NCBI GenBank assembly: GCA_023390215.1
Contig: JAEWDG010000290.1
Location: forward strand, 1 to 5,807
Direction of reading: 5' to 3'
Length of the DNA: 5,807 nt
Source: Bacteroidota bacterium
GTDB lineage: Bacteria > Bacteroidota > Bacteroidia > Chitinophagales > Chitinophagaceae
The notes under the pieces are model-generated. The model was not told the DNA's origin, did not search any database, and worked only from the letters and a program-made list of their open reading frames with translations. Of this stretch, positions 1-5,807 are shown piece by piece (the stretch's first letter is position 1; each line of letters opens with the position of its first letter). Both the position numbers and the translations under genes were made by a program.

Positions 1-277
1 TGTAACAGCAATCATTAATGCTTTTGGACCGGAAATCATATAGCAGATTTATAATTTTAAAAACCGGGTCAGCAATTAATTCATAAGATGTGGTGATCGA
101 AGATGAGATTTTTTATTAATATAATTACTGGATAATATAATTTTTCCGCAAATATTTTTCGCTGGGATGGCTTACGCGGGGTGCTTTAAAGAATAGGCAG
201 GCAGTTCCTGCCAGGATATTTTTAGCGGAACGTCAATGTCCACAAAACATCGCCGTAATGCAATTGAGGCAGGGCGG
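1..277. other. AT-rich intergenic region, no supported gene
   Basis: This stretch lies beyond the stop codon of the DPP IV-like gene and contains no open frame of useful length. Bases 44-150 are strongly AT-rich with many short TAAT/ATTA words. Two very short frames touch the left edge. On the plus strand, bases 2-43 read VTAIINAFGPEII followed by TAG, which could be the last 13 residues of a gene lying to the left. On the minus strand, an ATG at 37-39 opens MISGPKALMIAVT, which could equally be the start of a leftward gene. Too little is visible to choose. The only clear structure is the hairpin at 196-212. Confidence 0.6.
196..223 (+). terminator. Possible weak intrinsic terminator (hairpin plus T-run)
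   Basis: A perfect 6-bp stem GGCAGG (196-201) / CCTGCC (207-212) encloses a 5-base loop. On the plus strand a run of five T follows at 219-223, separated from the stem by six bases. That gap is longer than in a canonical terminator, so this is only a candidate. The stem also lies about 65 bases beyond the stop of the minus-strand peptidase gene, where it could cap that transcript's 3' end, although on that strand the following bases (TATTCTTTAA) form no good U-tract. Because GGCA is tandemly repeated, an alternative 5-bp hairpin (200-204 with 208-212) is also possible. Confidence 0.3.
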
Positions 278-2428
278 CTATTTCCCTCCGGGTGCACAAT
301 GTGCCCTCAGGTATTCCGAATATAATTTAGACAGGTGTGCTCTTGTACCTTTTCCTTCACTGATGCTGTGCGAACGATTGGGATAAGGCATGAACTGGAA
401 CTGCTTTCCGTTGGCAACCAGCGCATCAATTAGCTGTTCCGCATTATCGTAATGCACATTATCATCACCTGTTCCATGAATGTAAAGCAAATTTCCTTTC
501 AAGCCCTGCACGCGGGATACAGGAGAATTTTTGATAAAATCATCCCTGTTTTCCTGGGGCAAACCCATATATCTTTCCTGGTAAATATTATCATAGTTCA
601 ACTGGTTGGTGATCGCGGAGATCGCGATACCTGTTTTGAAAAGATCGGGATACATGAACAAAAGATTCAGCGTGGAAGCGGCACCGCCACTCCATCCCCA
701 AACTGCGGTACGTTCTTTATCGATATAAGGAAGCTCAAGAATTCTCTTAAATCCATTGGCCATATCGCGGATATTGATGTCACCGATCTTTCGATAGATC
801 GCTTTGCGCCAACCGGCCCCTTTTAATGCCGGTGTTCCCCTGTTATCGATCGCTACCTGTACATAGCCATCTTCACTCATATCACCATCATACAGGAAAT
901 TACTGTGGTTACCATATTCATCATCCGTTACTGTAGCTGCAGGTTCTCCATAAACATACATCACAACCGGATATTTTTTCGAAGGGTCAAAATTCTTCGG
1001 CTTATTTATCCATGCATCGAGCAAAATATTATCCTCCGTTTTTAGCTGCACGTATTCAACATTGATATCCTTGTCTTTCTTCATGTTGGATGCAATGGAT
1101 TTAGAACTGCTAACGGGTTTGTTATCCGGAAAACTTACCCATTCTGTAACCGGTGCAGTGTTCCAGTTGCTGAAACGGTGCATGGCCATTTTTGCCGTTG
1201 GTGAAATATTGTAATAATGGGTTCCAACCTGTTTTTTCTCGCTCAGTAATTCTTCTGATGATTTGCCATCATACTTGATACGATAAAGGTAGAGTTGCGT
1301 GGCATTGTTCGGTGAAGCAGTGAAATATACAAATCCATTTGTTTCATCTATCGCTTTTATGGATCCGATGTCATAATTTCCTTTTGTGATCAGTTGTGTC
1401 GTTTTTCCATCCTTACTGATCTTGTAAATATGCCGCCATCCGTCTTTTTCACTCACCCAAAGAAATTCTGATTTGTTGTTGATATAATACCAGCTTCCCT
1501 CTCCATCCGCCACATCAACCCAGGCAGGATCGCTTTCTGCCCAGAAGGTTTTTGAAGACCCTGTAGTTACATCACAATAGATCAACCGGCTTTCCTGCTG
1601 CTTACGGTCCAGTTGCTGAACTATGATGTCGTGCGCATCAACCCAGTCCATGCGTGGCAGATAGTTCTGGCGCGGGTTTCCTTCAATGTTCATCCATTTG
1701 ATTTGTCCGTTGCCCACGCTTACCACTGCAATCTTAGCCGGTGAAGGTTCTTCACCCACTTTTGGATATTCAACAGGAATGATCCTGGAATATGGACTAT
1801 CCGTGGTATTTAGCATGTAATAATCCCTGATCTGGTTTGCGTCGATTTGCCAGAATGCAATACGTTGTCCGTCGGGGCTCCAGCGGAATCCATCCCGGCA
1901 TCCGAATTCTTCTTCGTAGACCCAGTCGAAAGTACCGTTGATCATCTTCCTGGTGCCGTCACTGGTGAGTCTTTTTGCAACGCCCGAAAGAGCATCTTCA
2001 ACATACAGATTGTGTTCGCTCACATAAGCAACCTGTTTTCCATCCGGTGAAAACTTCGCGAACATCAGGCTCTGTGAAGGTCTCGATTTACCTACCTGGT
2101 GTAAATGGTTGTTTGAAAGATCGAGGATCCAGTAATCACCTCTGGTACGCTGCCGCCAGACTTTGGCTGTATTCGTGAACAACAAAACTTTTTTACCGTC
2201 ATTGGTATATGCGAACGACTGTGGAGAGAGTGGTTCCATGCCTGAAGGTGTAAGTTGGGCGCGGGTAATTACAACCGTTTCCGCATCTGTTTTTGGATCT
2301 ATCCTTACAATATTTCCTTCCTTAAATTTCGTGTATGCCAGCCCGTCAGTGGTCCAGTTTACCTGCTGCGCCTGAACGAGAAAAATGAAGCAGGTGCTTA
2401 CGAACAATAAGAATAGGTTTCTGATCAT
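278..2428 (-). CDS. Secreted dipeptidyl peptidase IV-like serine protease (S9B family)
   Basis: Predicted 716-residue exopeptidase that removes N-terminal dipeptides, typically X-Pro or X-Ala, in the periplasm or at the cell surface. Residues 1-20 form a signal peptide (MIRN, hydrophobic core, LVQA cut before QQVNW) with no lipobox. A beta-propeller domain (about 60-440) carries DWVYEEEFG; its Glu173-Glu174 match the human DPP IV pair that grips the substrate amino terminus. The C-terminal alpha/beta hydrolase has VYGEP (Tyr493, oxyanion), GWSGG (Ser580), Tyr616 and Tyr620 in NIYQERYMG (S1 pocket), GTGDDNVH (Asp655, Asn657) and RSHS (His687). The triad is complete and the length normal for the family. 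The human Tyr after the catalytic Ser is Gly here. I chose ATG 2426-2428 because an upstream in-frame TTG at 2462-2464 would put 12 extra residues before the signal peptide. The gene stands alone, divergent from the Hsp15 operon. Family assignment is firm; exact specificity is inferred. Confidence 0.95.
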   Translation of the reverse strand: MIRNLFLLFVSTCFIFLVQAQQVNWTTDGLAYTKFKEGNIVRIDPKTDAETVVITRAQLTPSGMEPLSPQSFAYTNDGKKVLLFTNTAKVWRQRTRGDYWILDLSNNHLHQVGKSRPSQSLMFAKFSPDGKQVAYVSEHNLYVEDALSGVAKRLTSDGTRKMINGTFDWVYEEEFGCRDGFRWSPDGQRIAFWQIDANQIRDYYMLNTTDSPYSRIIPVEYPKVGEEPSPAKIAVVSVGNGQIKWMNIEGNPRQNYLPRMDWVDAHDIIVQQLDRKQQESRLIYCDVTTGSSKTFWAESDPAWVDVADGEGSWYYINNKSEFLWVSEKDGWRHIYKISKDGKTTQLITKGNYDIGSIKAIDETNGFVYFTASPNNATQLYLYRIKYDGKSSEELLSEKKQVGTHYYNISPTAKMAMHRFSNWNTAPVTEWVSFPDNKPVSSSKSIASNMKKDKDINVEYVQLKTEDNILLDAWINKPKNFDPSKKYPVVMYVYGEPAATVTDDEYGNHSNFLYDGDMSEDGYVQVAIDNRGTPALKGAGWRKAIYRKIGDINIRDMANGFKRILELPYIDKERTAVWGWSGGAASTLNLLFMYPDLFKTGIAISAITNQLNYDNIYQERYMGLPQENRDDFIKNSPVSRVQGLKGNLLYIHGTGDDNVHYDNAEQLIDALVANGKQFQFMPYPNRSHSISEGKGTRAHLSKLYSEYLRAHCAPGGK

Positions 2429-2451
2429 TATAATATGTTTTTTGAACCGGG

Positions 2452-2459
2452 TAAAAATA
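2452..2459 (-). promoter_or_regulatory. Possible -7 box for the peptidase gene
   Basis: Read on the minus strand this is TATTTTTA, one mismatch from the Bacteroidota -7 consensus TAnnTTTG. It sits 23 bases before the chosen ATG. I see no convincing TTG-type -33 element at the expected distance upstream, so the call is weak. If it is the promoter, transcription would begin downstream of the alternative TTG start at 2462-2464, which supports the ATG at 2426-2428. Confidence 0.25.
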
Positions 2460-2503
2460 GCCAAAACAGCAGATCATTTTACACCGTTGCTGGAAAAACA
2501 GCA

Positions 2504-2511
2504 TAATTTTG
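2504..2511 (+). promoter_or_regulatory. Bacteroidota-type -7 promoter box for the Hsp15-trmD operon
   Basis: TAATTTTG is an exact match to the Bacteroidota -7 consensus TAnnTTTG. It ends 10 bases before the ATG of the S4-domain gene, so a transcript starting 4-7 bases downstream would have a leader of only a few nucleotides. The -33 element is less clear: TTTA at 2478-2481 lies 22 bases upstream of the box, close to the usual spacing, while a better TTG at 2487-2489 is too near (14 bases). No Shine-Dalgarno sequence is present before the ATG. The match and location make a promoter plausible; there is no direct evidence of transcription. Confidence 0.5.
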
Positions 2512-2521
2512 ACATAGCGGT

Positions 2522-2908
2522 ATGCAGAAAGAAAAACTTCGTCTTGACAAATATCTCTGGGCCATCCGGCTATTTAAAACCCGAAGCCTGGCGGCTGATG
2601 CCTGCGATTCCAACCGCGTGAAACATAAAGGCCAGCCGGCCAAACCTTCCAAAGCCGTTTCCGTTGGTGACGAATATGAAGTGAAGACCGAAGCCAAAAA
2701 ATGGGTGATTCAGGTTACAGGGTTGCTGCACAACAGGGTTCAGTACAGTGAAGCAATAAATTATTATCTTGATCTTACACCGGCAGATGAAATTGAAAGA
2801 ATGAATTTTCAATCGGCTGCATTTCATACCGGTAAAAGGCTGAGTAAGATCGGCAGACCAACAAAAAAACAGAAAAGAGATCTCGACGATTTTCTTTCCG
2901 GCGATTAA
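2522..2908 (+). CDS. hslR: RNA-binding S4 domain protein, Hsp15 (ribosome-associated heat shock protein) family
   Basis: Small cytoplasmic RNA-binding protein of 128 residues, close to the 133 of E. coli Hsp15. Hsp15 binds free 50S subunits that still carry a peptidyl-tRNA after premature dissociation and helps return them to the translation cycle. An S4 domain fills residues 7-53: it opens with [18 protein letters not shown], continues through a VKHKG turn where VKVNG is common, and closes with [14 protein letters not shown]. The basic C-terminal tail [14 protein letters not shown] (111-124) is typical of the Hsp15 branch and separates it from pseudouridine synthases and tyrosyl-tRNA synthetases that carry the same domain. 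The ATG at 2522 places RLDKYLW six residues from the N-terminus, as in relatives. trmD starts 2 bases after the stop, so the two are almost certainly co-transcribed. The family call is strong; the heat-shock role is inherited from E. coli and untested here. Confidence 0.92.
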   Translation: MQKEKLRLDKYLWAIRLFKTRSLAADACDSNRVKHKGQPAKPSKAVSVGDEYEVKTEAKKWVIQVTGLLHNRVQYSEAINYYLDLTPADEIERMNFQSAAFHTGKRLSKIGRPTKKQKRDLDDFLSGD

Positions 2909-2910
2909 CC

Positions 2911-3603
2911 ATGCGAATAGATATTATTTCTGTTGTTCCCGACCTGCTCTCAGGCCCTTTCTCCCACTCCATTTTAAAACGGGCGCGTGAACGGGGATTA
3001 CTTGAAGTTAATGTGTACAACCTCAGAGATTACACTACCTATGCGCGGGCACAGGTTGATGACTACCCTTTTGGCGGAGGAGCCGGTATGGTTTTAATGA
3101 TTGAGCCGCTCGTAAATTGTATTGAAGCATTGACCAAAGAACGCAGCTACGATGAGGTGATTTTCTTAACGCCCGATGGAGAAACTTTTAAGCAATCTAT
3201 GGCAAACCGGCTTTCGTTGAAAAAAAATTTACTGATGTTTTGCGGCCATTATAAAGGGATAGATCAACGCTTCCGCGATCATTTTATCACAAAAGAAATT
3301 TCTATCGGTGACTATGTATTAAGCGGTGGAGAACTGGCGGCAGCCGTACTAACGGATGCGATTGGACGATTGATACCAGGCGTATTGAATGATGAAAGTT
3401 CGGCGCTTACCGATTCTTTCCAGGATAACTTATTGGCCCCGCCTGTGTACACCAGACCGGAAAACTTCCGCGGGTGGTCTGTTCCCCCCATACTTATGAG
3501 CGGAAATCACAAACGCATTGATGAATGGCGGTATGAAGAAGCCGTTAAACGCACCAGGGAAAGAAGACCTGATCTGCTGGATGATAAAGATGCAGTGAAT
3601 TAA
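2911..3603 (+). CDS. trmD: tRNA (guanine-37-N1)-methyltransferase TrmD
   Basis: Transfers a methyl group from S-adenosylmethionine to N1 of G37 next to the anticodon in tRNAs reading CUN, CCN and CGG codons, which prevents +1 frameshifting; usually essential. The 230-residue protein is complete. The SPOUT (trefoil-knot) domain spans about residues 1-160, with [11 protein letters not shown] (50-60), LTPDGETF (86-93), [10 protein letters not shown] (111-120) and the cofactor-binding [12 protein letters not shown] (133-144). Arg153 in GRLIPGVL and Asp168 in TDSF correspond to the catalytic Arg154 and Asp169 of characterised TrmD. The C-terminal tRNA-binding domain includes [21 protein letters not shown] (180-200). 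The gene starts 2 bases after the Hsp15 stop with no Shine-Dalgarno sequence, suggesting translational coupling. It lacks the frequent neighbours rpsP, rimM and rplS within this window. It converges on the methyltransferase gene 19 bases downstream. The identification is essentially certain. Confidence 0.98.
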   Translation: MRIDIISVVPDLLSGPFSHSILKRARERGLLEVNVYNLRDYTTYARAQVDDYPFGGGAGMVLMIEPLVNCIEALTKERSYDEVIFLTPDGETFKQSMANRLSLKKNLLMFCGHYKGIDQRFRDHFITKEISIGDYVLSGGELAAAVLTDAIGRLIPGVLNDESSALTDSFQDNLLAPPVYTRPENFRGWSVPPILMSGNHKRIDEWRYEEAVKRTRERRPDLLDDKDAVN

Positions 3604-3622
3604 AGTTCGGTGCGGTAATAAA

Positions 3623-4303
3623 TCACTTCGCAATAATGGCGGTGCCGCCCGAATCAGGAATGGGCGTAAAAGAAATCTTCAGTTCACTGCAAAACTTCCT
3701 TACTGCTTCCCTGGCGCCTTTATAGTGATCGTTATTGTAATCGTGGATCATTATGTAACCACCGCGGTTCAGTCTCGGATAAAAATATTTCAAACCCGCA
3801 TAAATAGGATCATACAGATCCGCATCTAAACTTACCAGGGCAAACTGTTCATCCAATCCTTCCGCTGTTTCAGGAAAAAAGCCTTTCCTGACCACACAAA
3901 GATCGGGATAGGGCATCCGCTTCAACACGGCCTCCACCGAAGTATCAGAAAAATCCTGCGCACCGCCCGAAAAAGTTTTATCCAGTTCTGTTTTTACATC
4001 CTTCAAATCAAAACCGGCGAATGTATCAAACAGATACAATTTTCTCCCGGGGAAATATTGATTGATATAACGGGCAAACTTTCCTTTGTACACACCTAAC
4101 TCAGCCACGGCACCCGCGATGCCGGCTTCATTTATTTCCGCGCTTATCAGTTCAAGTGTGGAAAGCCGGATGTAATCAAGGTAATTCTTATCAACCGCCC
4201 GCGTCCTTTGCAACCAGTTCAATGAATTCACGAAATGGATATGTGATTTATTGATCGTCCTTCCCAACAGAAAATTTGTGGCCTGAACCAAACGCCTGAT
4301 CAT
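3623..4303 (-). CDS. TylF/MycF-type class I SAM-dependent O-methyltransferase
   Basis: A 226-residue enzyme of the TylF/MycF (macrocin O-methyltransferase) family, which uses S-adenosylmethionine and a divalent metal to methylate hydroxyl groups, often on sugars. Visible motifs are the SAM-binding motif I VAELGVYKGKFARYI (66-80), the family signature LYLFDTFAGFD (89-99), the acidic motif LVSLDADLYDP (156-166) expected to bind metal, and GGYIMIHDYN (181-190), which supplies a further conserved Asp. The C-terminus DSGGTAIIAK is also typical. There is no signal peptide, so it should be cytoplasmic. MIRRLV begins at ATG 4301-4303; a GAGG lies 14 bases upstream, rather far for a Shine-Dalgarno site. 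The gene is isolated, convergent with trmD and divergent from the adenine deaminase gene, with no glycosyltransferase or polyketide gene in view, so the substrate cannot be inferred. The family assignment is good; the function is open. Confidence 0.88.
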   Translation of the reverse strand: MIRRLVQATNFLLGRTINKSHIHFVNSLNWLQRTRAVDKNYLDYIRLSTLELISAEINEAGIAGAVAELGVYKGKFARYINQYFPGRKLYLFDTFAGFDLKDVKTELDKTFSGGAQDFSDTSVEAVLKRMPYPDLCVVRKGFFPETAEGLDEQFALVSLDADLYDPIYAGLKYFYPRLNRGGYIMIHDYNNDHYKGAREAVRKFCSELKISFTPIPDSGGTAIIAK

Positions 4304-4386
4304 CGTATTATGCTTTACCTCTTCTTAAAACTAATTGTGATTTGTAAAGATAGGGGGCTAACTTTATCCGCTTTCTAATTCAGTAT
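4304..4386. promoter_or_regulatory. Divergent promoter region between methyltransferase and adenine deaminase genes
   Basis: This 83-base AT-rich spacer must carry the start signals of both flanking genes. On the plus strand TTG (4335-4337), 21 bases, then TAACTTTA (4359-4366) resembles the Bacteroidota -33/-7 pair, with one mismatch in the -7 box, and would give a leader of about 15 bases for the deaminase gene. On the minus strand TATCTTTA (plus-strand 4345-4352) is a similar one-mismatch -7 box for the methyltransferase gene, without a clear -33. The two candidate promoters overlap. No riboswitch-like structure fits: the plus-strand leader would be far too short for a purine aptamer. Confidence 0.4.
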
Positions 4387-5807
4387 ATGTCAGCCTCTTC
4401 GTTCAACATAAAAGGGAATATCGTGGATATTTTTCAGAAGAAAATATTTTACGGATCCATTCATGTTTCCCACAGTGTCATTCAATCCATTGAAAATATT
4501 TCTGCCGAACGTTCAGGCGAAAAGTTCATACTTCCCGGATTTATAGACAGCCATGTTCATGTTGAAAGTTCCATGCTGATCCCATCAGCCTTCGCGCGAA
4601 TGGCGGTTGTACACGGAACAATAGGCACCATCAGCGATCCGCATGAGATCGCTAATGTATGTGGAATGGAAGGCGTTCGCTTTATGATGGAAAATGGTAA
4701 GAAAGTTCCATTCAAATTTCATTTTGGTGCACCCAGTTGTGTACCCGCAACCATATTCGAAACCGCGGGTGCAACCCTTTCAGTAGAAGACGTGGATACA
4801 TTACTGGCTGATCCACACATTCATTACCTGAGTGAGATGATGAACTTTCCTGGTGTGCTGCACAACGATCCTGAAGTGATGGCAAAGATCGCATCCGCAA
4901 AAAAACGGGGAAAGCCAGTTGACGGTCATGCGCCCGGACTAATGGGCGACATTGCAAGACAATATATCGACGCCGGTATTACTACAGACCACGAATGTTT
5001 TACAGCGGCAGAGGCTTCGGATAAATTAAAATATGGAATGAAGATCCTCATCCGCGAAGGAAGTGCGGCCAAAAATTTCGAAGCGCTGATTCCGCTTTTA
5101 ATGGATCATCCAAATGAAATGATGTTCTGCAGCGACGATAAACATCCCGATAGCCTTGAACTTGGACATATCAATCAGCTCTGTGCCCGGGCGGTTGCTT
5201 TTGGTATTCCATTGTTTAACGTTTTGCAGGCAGCATGTATAAACCCGGTGATGCATTATAAAATGAATATCGGCCTGCTCCGCGAAAATGACCCCGCTGA
5301 TTTTGTTGTGATAGAAAATCTTGAAAATTTCGAGGTACTGAAAACTTTTATTGATGGAAAACTTGTTGCCGAAAATGGAAAATCACTGATCGAACCCATC
5401 ACAGAAAAAGCCATTAACCAGTTCGACTGTAAAAAAATAACCTCAGCGGAGCTCGCGCTGCCGGCTACTTCAAATGAAAACATCGATGTTATCGAAGCGC
5501 TGGACGGACAATTGATCACAAACCGCCTCCGTATGAAACCCAATGTTGAAAACGGTTTGCTGGTATCCTCACCCGGGGATGATATTTTGAAGATCGTGGT
5601 GATCAACCGCTACAAACCTTCCAAACCCGCCATCGCGTTTATCAGGAATTTCGGAATTAAATCGGGAGCCATTGCCTCCTCCGTCGCACATGACAGCCAT
5701 AATATAGTTGCCGTTGGCGCAGAGGATGATTCGCTTGTAAGGGCCATCAACCTTGTTATTGACGCGCAGGGCGGCATCTGCGCGGTAAAAGGAGAGCAGG
5801 AAAAACG
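4387..5807 (+). CDS. ade: Adenine deaminase, 3' end cut by the window edge
   Basis: Hydrolyses adenine to hypoxanthine and ammonia in purine salvage; a cytoplasmic metalloenzyme of the amidohydrolase superfamily. The frame is open from ATG 4387 to the edge, giving 473 complete codons of an expected 540 or so; no stop is seen. The N-terminus [18 protein letters not shown] is the small beta-domain. Metal-site motifs follow: [10 protein letters not shown] (His56, His58), [14 protein letters not shown] (80-93), [10 protein letters not shown] (Glu150), DGHAPGL (His181), TTDHEC (His202) and FCSDDKHPD (Asp250, Asp251). The adenine deaminase C-terminal domain starts near residue 375 and includes [18 protein letters not shown] (427-444), which marks this subfamily against other amidohydrolases. 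An in-frame TAG at 4351-4353 and no intervening ATG fix the start at 4387. It appears to be the first gene of its transcript; whether others follow cannot be seen. The identification is very secure. Confidence 0.96.
   Translation, partial: MSASSFNIKGNIVDIFQKKIFYGSIHVSHSVIQSIENISAERSGEKFILPGFIDSHVHVESSMLIPSAFARMAVVHGTIGTISDPHEIANVCGMEGVRFMMENGKKVPFKFHFGAPSCVPATIFETAGATLSVEDVDTLLADPHIHYLSEMMNFPGVLHNDPEVMAKIASAKKRGKPVDGHAPGLMGDIARQYIDAGITTDHECFTAAEASDKLKYGMKILIREGSAAKNFEALIPLLMDHPNEMMFCSDDKHPDSLELGHINQLCARAVAFGIPLFNVLQAACINPVMHYKMNIGLLRENDPADFVVIENLENFEVLKTFIDGKLVAENGKSLIEPITEKAINQFDCKKITSAELALPATSNENIDVIEALDGQLITNRLRMKPNVENGLLVSSPGDDILKIVVINRYKPSKPAIAFIRNFGIKSGAIASSVAHDSHNIVAVGAEDDSLVRAINLVIDAQGGICAVKGEQEK

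Noticed and set aside
611..626. Direct repeat GATCGCG / GATCGCG with a small palindrome
   Set aside because: It encodes the AISAI segment of the peptidase; the repeat follows from alternating Ala-Ile codons and has no sign of a separate role.
452..826. 124-residue plus-strand open frame inside the peptidase gene
   Set aside because: It is antisense to the conserved catalytic domain, has no recognisable motif or start signal, and its composition follows from the peptidase codons on the other strand.
2462..2464. In-frame TTG start that would lengthen the peptidase by 12 residues
   Set aside because: It would put MAIFTRFKKHII ahead of an already complete signal peptide starting at ATG 2426-2428, and the candidate -7 box lies downstream of it.
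3638..3650. GGCGG-TG-CCGCC inverted repeat near the convergent trmD/methyltransferase ends, as a bidirectional terminator
   Set aside because: It lies within the last codons of the methyltransferase gene (coding for Gly-Gly-Thr-Ala), has almost no loop and lacks a T-run on either side.
4304..4386. Purine riboswitch ahead of adenine deaminase
   Set aside because: The whole spacer is 83 bases, the likely leader is about 15 bases, and no three-way junction pairing is visible.
5256..5606. 116-residue minus-strand open frame
   Set aside because: It is fully antisense to conserved adenine deaminase sequence and shows no domain; it is a shadow of that gene.

Overview
The window looks like ordinary chromosomal DNA from a member of the Bacteroidota, probably near the Chitinophagales. 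The evidence is the style of the proteins (a secreted DPP IV-type peptidase, a Bacteroidota-like TrmD and adenine deaminase), moderate GC content, AT-rich gene starts with almost no Shine-Dalgarno sequence, and promoter-like TAnnTTTG boxes instead of TATAAT. The taxon is inferred from sequence character, not from a search.

Layout. Positions 1-277 hold no gene I can support; they are AT-rich and contain one small hairpin (196-212). From 278 to 2428 on the minus strand lies a full-length secreted dipeptidyl peptidase IV-like serine protease (S9 family). A 93-base divergent spacer follows, then a tight two-gene plus-strand operon: an Hsp15-type S4 RNA-binding protein (2522-2908) and trmD (2911-3603). 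Nineteen bases after trmD, a convergent minus-strand gene for a TylF/MycF-type O-methyltransferase ends (3623-4303). An 83-base divergent spacer with candidate promoters on both strands separates it from an adenine deaminase gene (4387 onward), which runs off the right edge about 70 codons before its expected end.

How the genes relate. The Hsp15-TrmD pair is the only clear functional unit: both act in translation (50S recycling or rescue, and m1G37 modification that guards the reading frame). The peptidase (periplasmic or surface peptide processing), the methyltransferase (small-molecule or sugar O-methylation) and adenine deaminase (purine salvage) appear to be independent neighbours.

I found no mobile element, CRISPR array, RNA gene, broken gene or evident new defence or biosynthetic system. 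The points worth a second look are modest: a near-leaderless promoter arrangement for the Hsp15-trmD operon, trmD outside the usual rpsP-rimM-trmD-rplS order, an orphan TylF-like methyltransferase, and a hairpin of unclear direction near the left edge.
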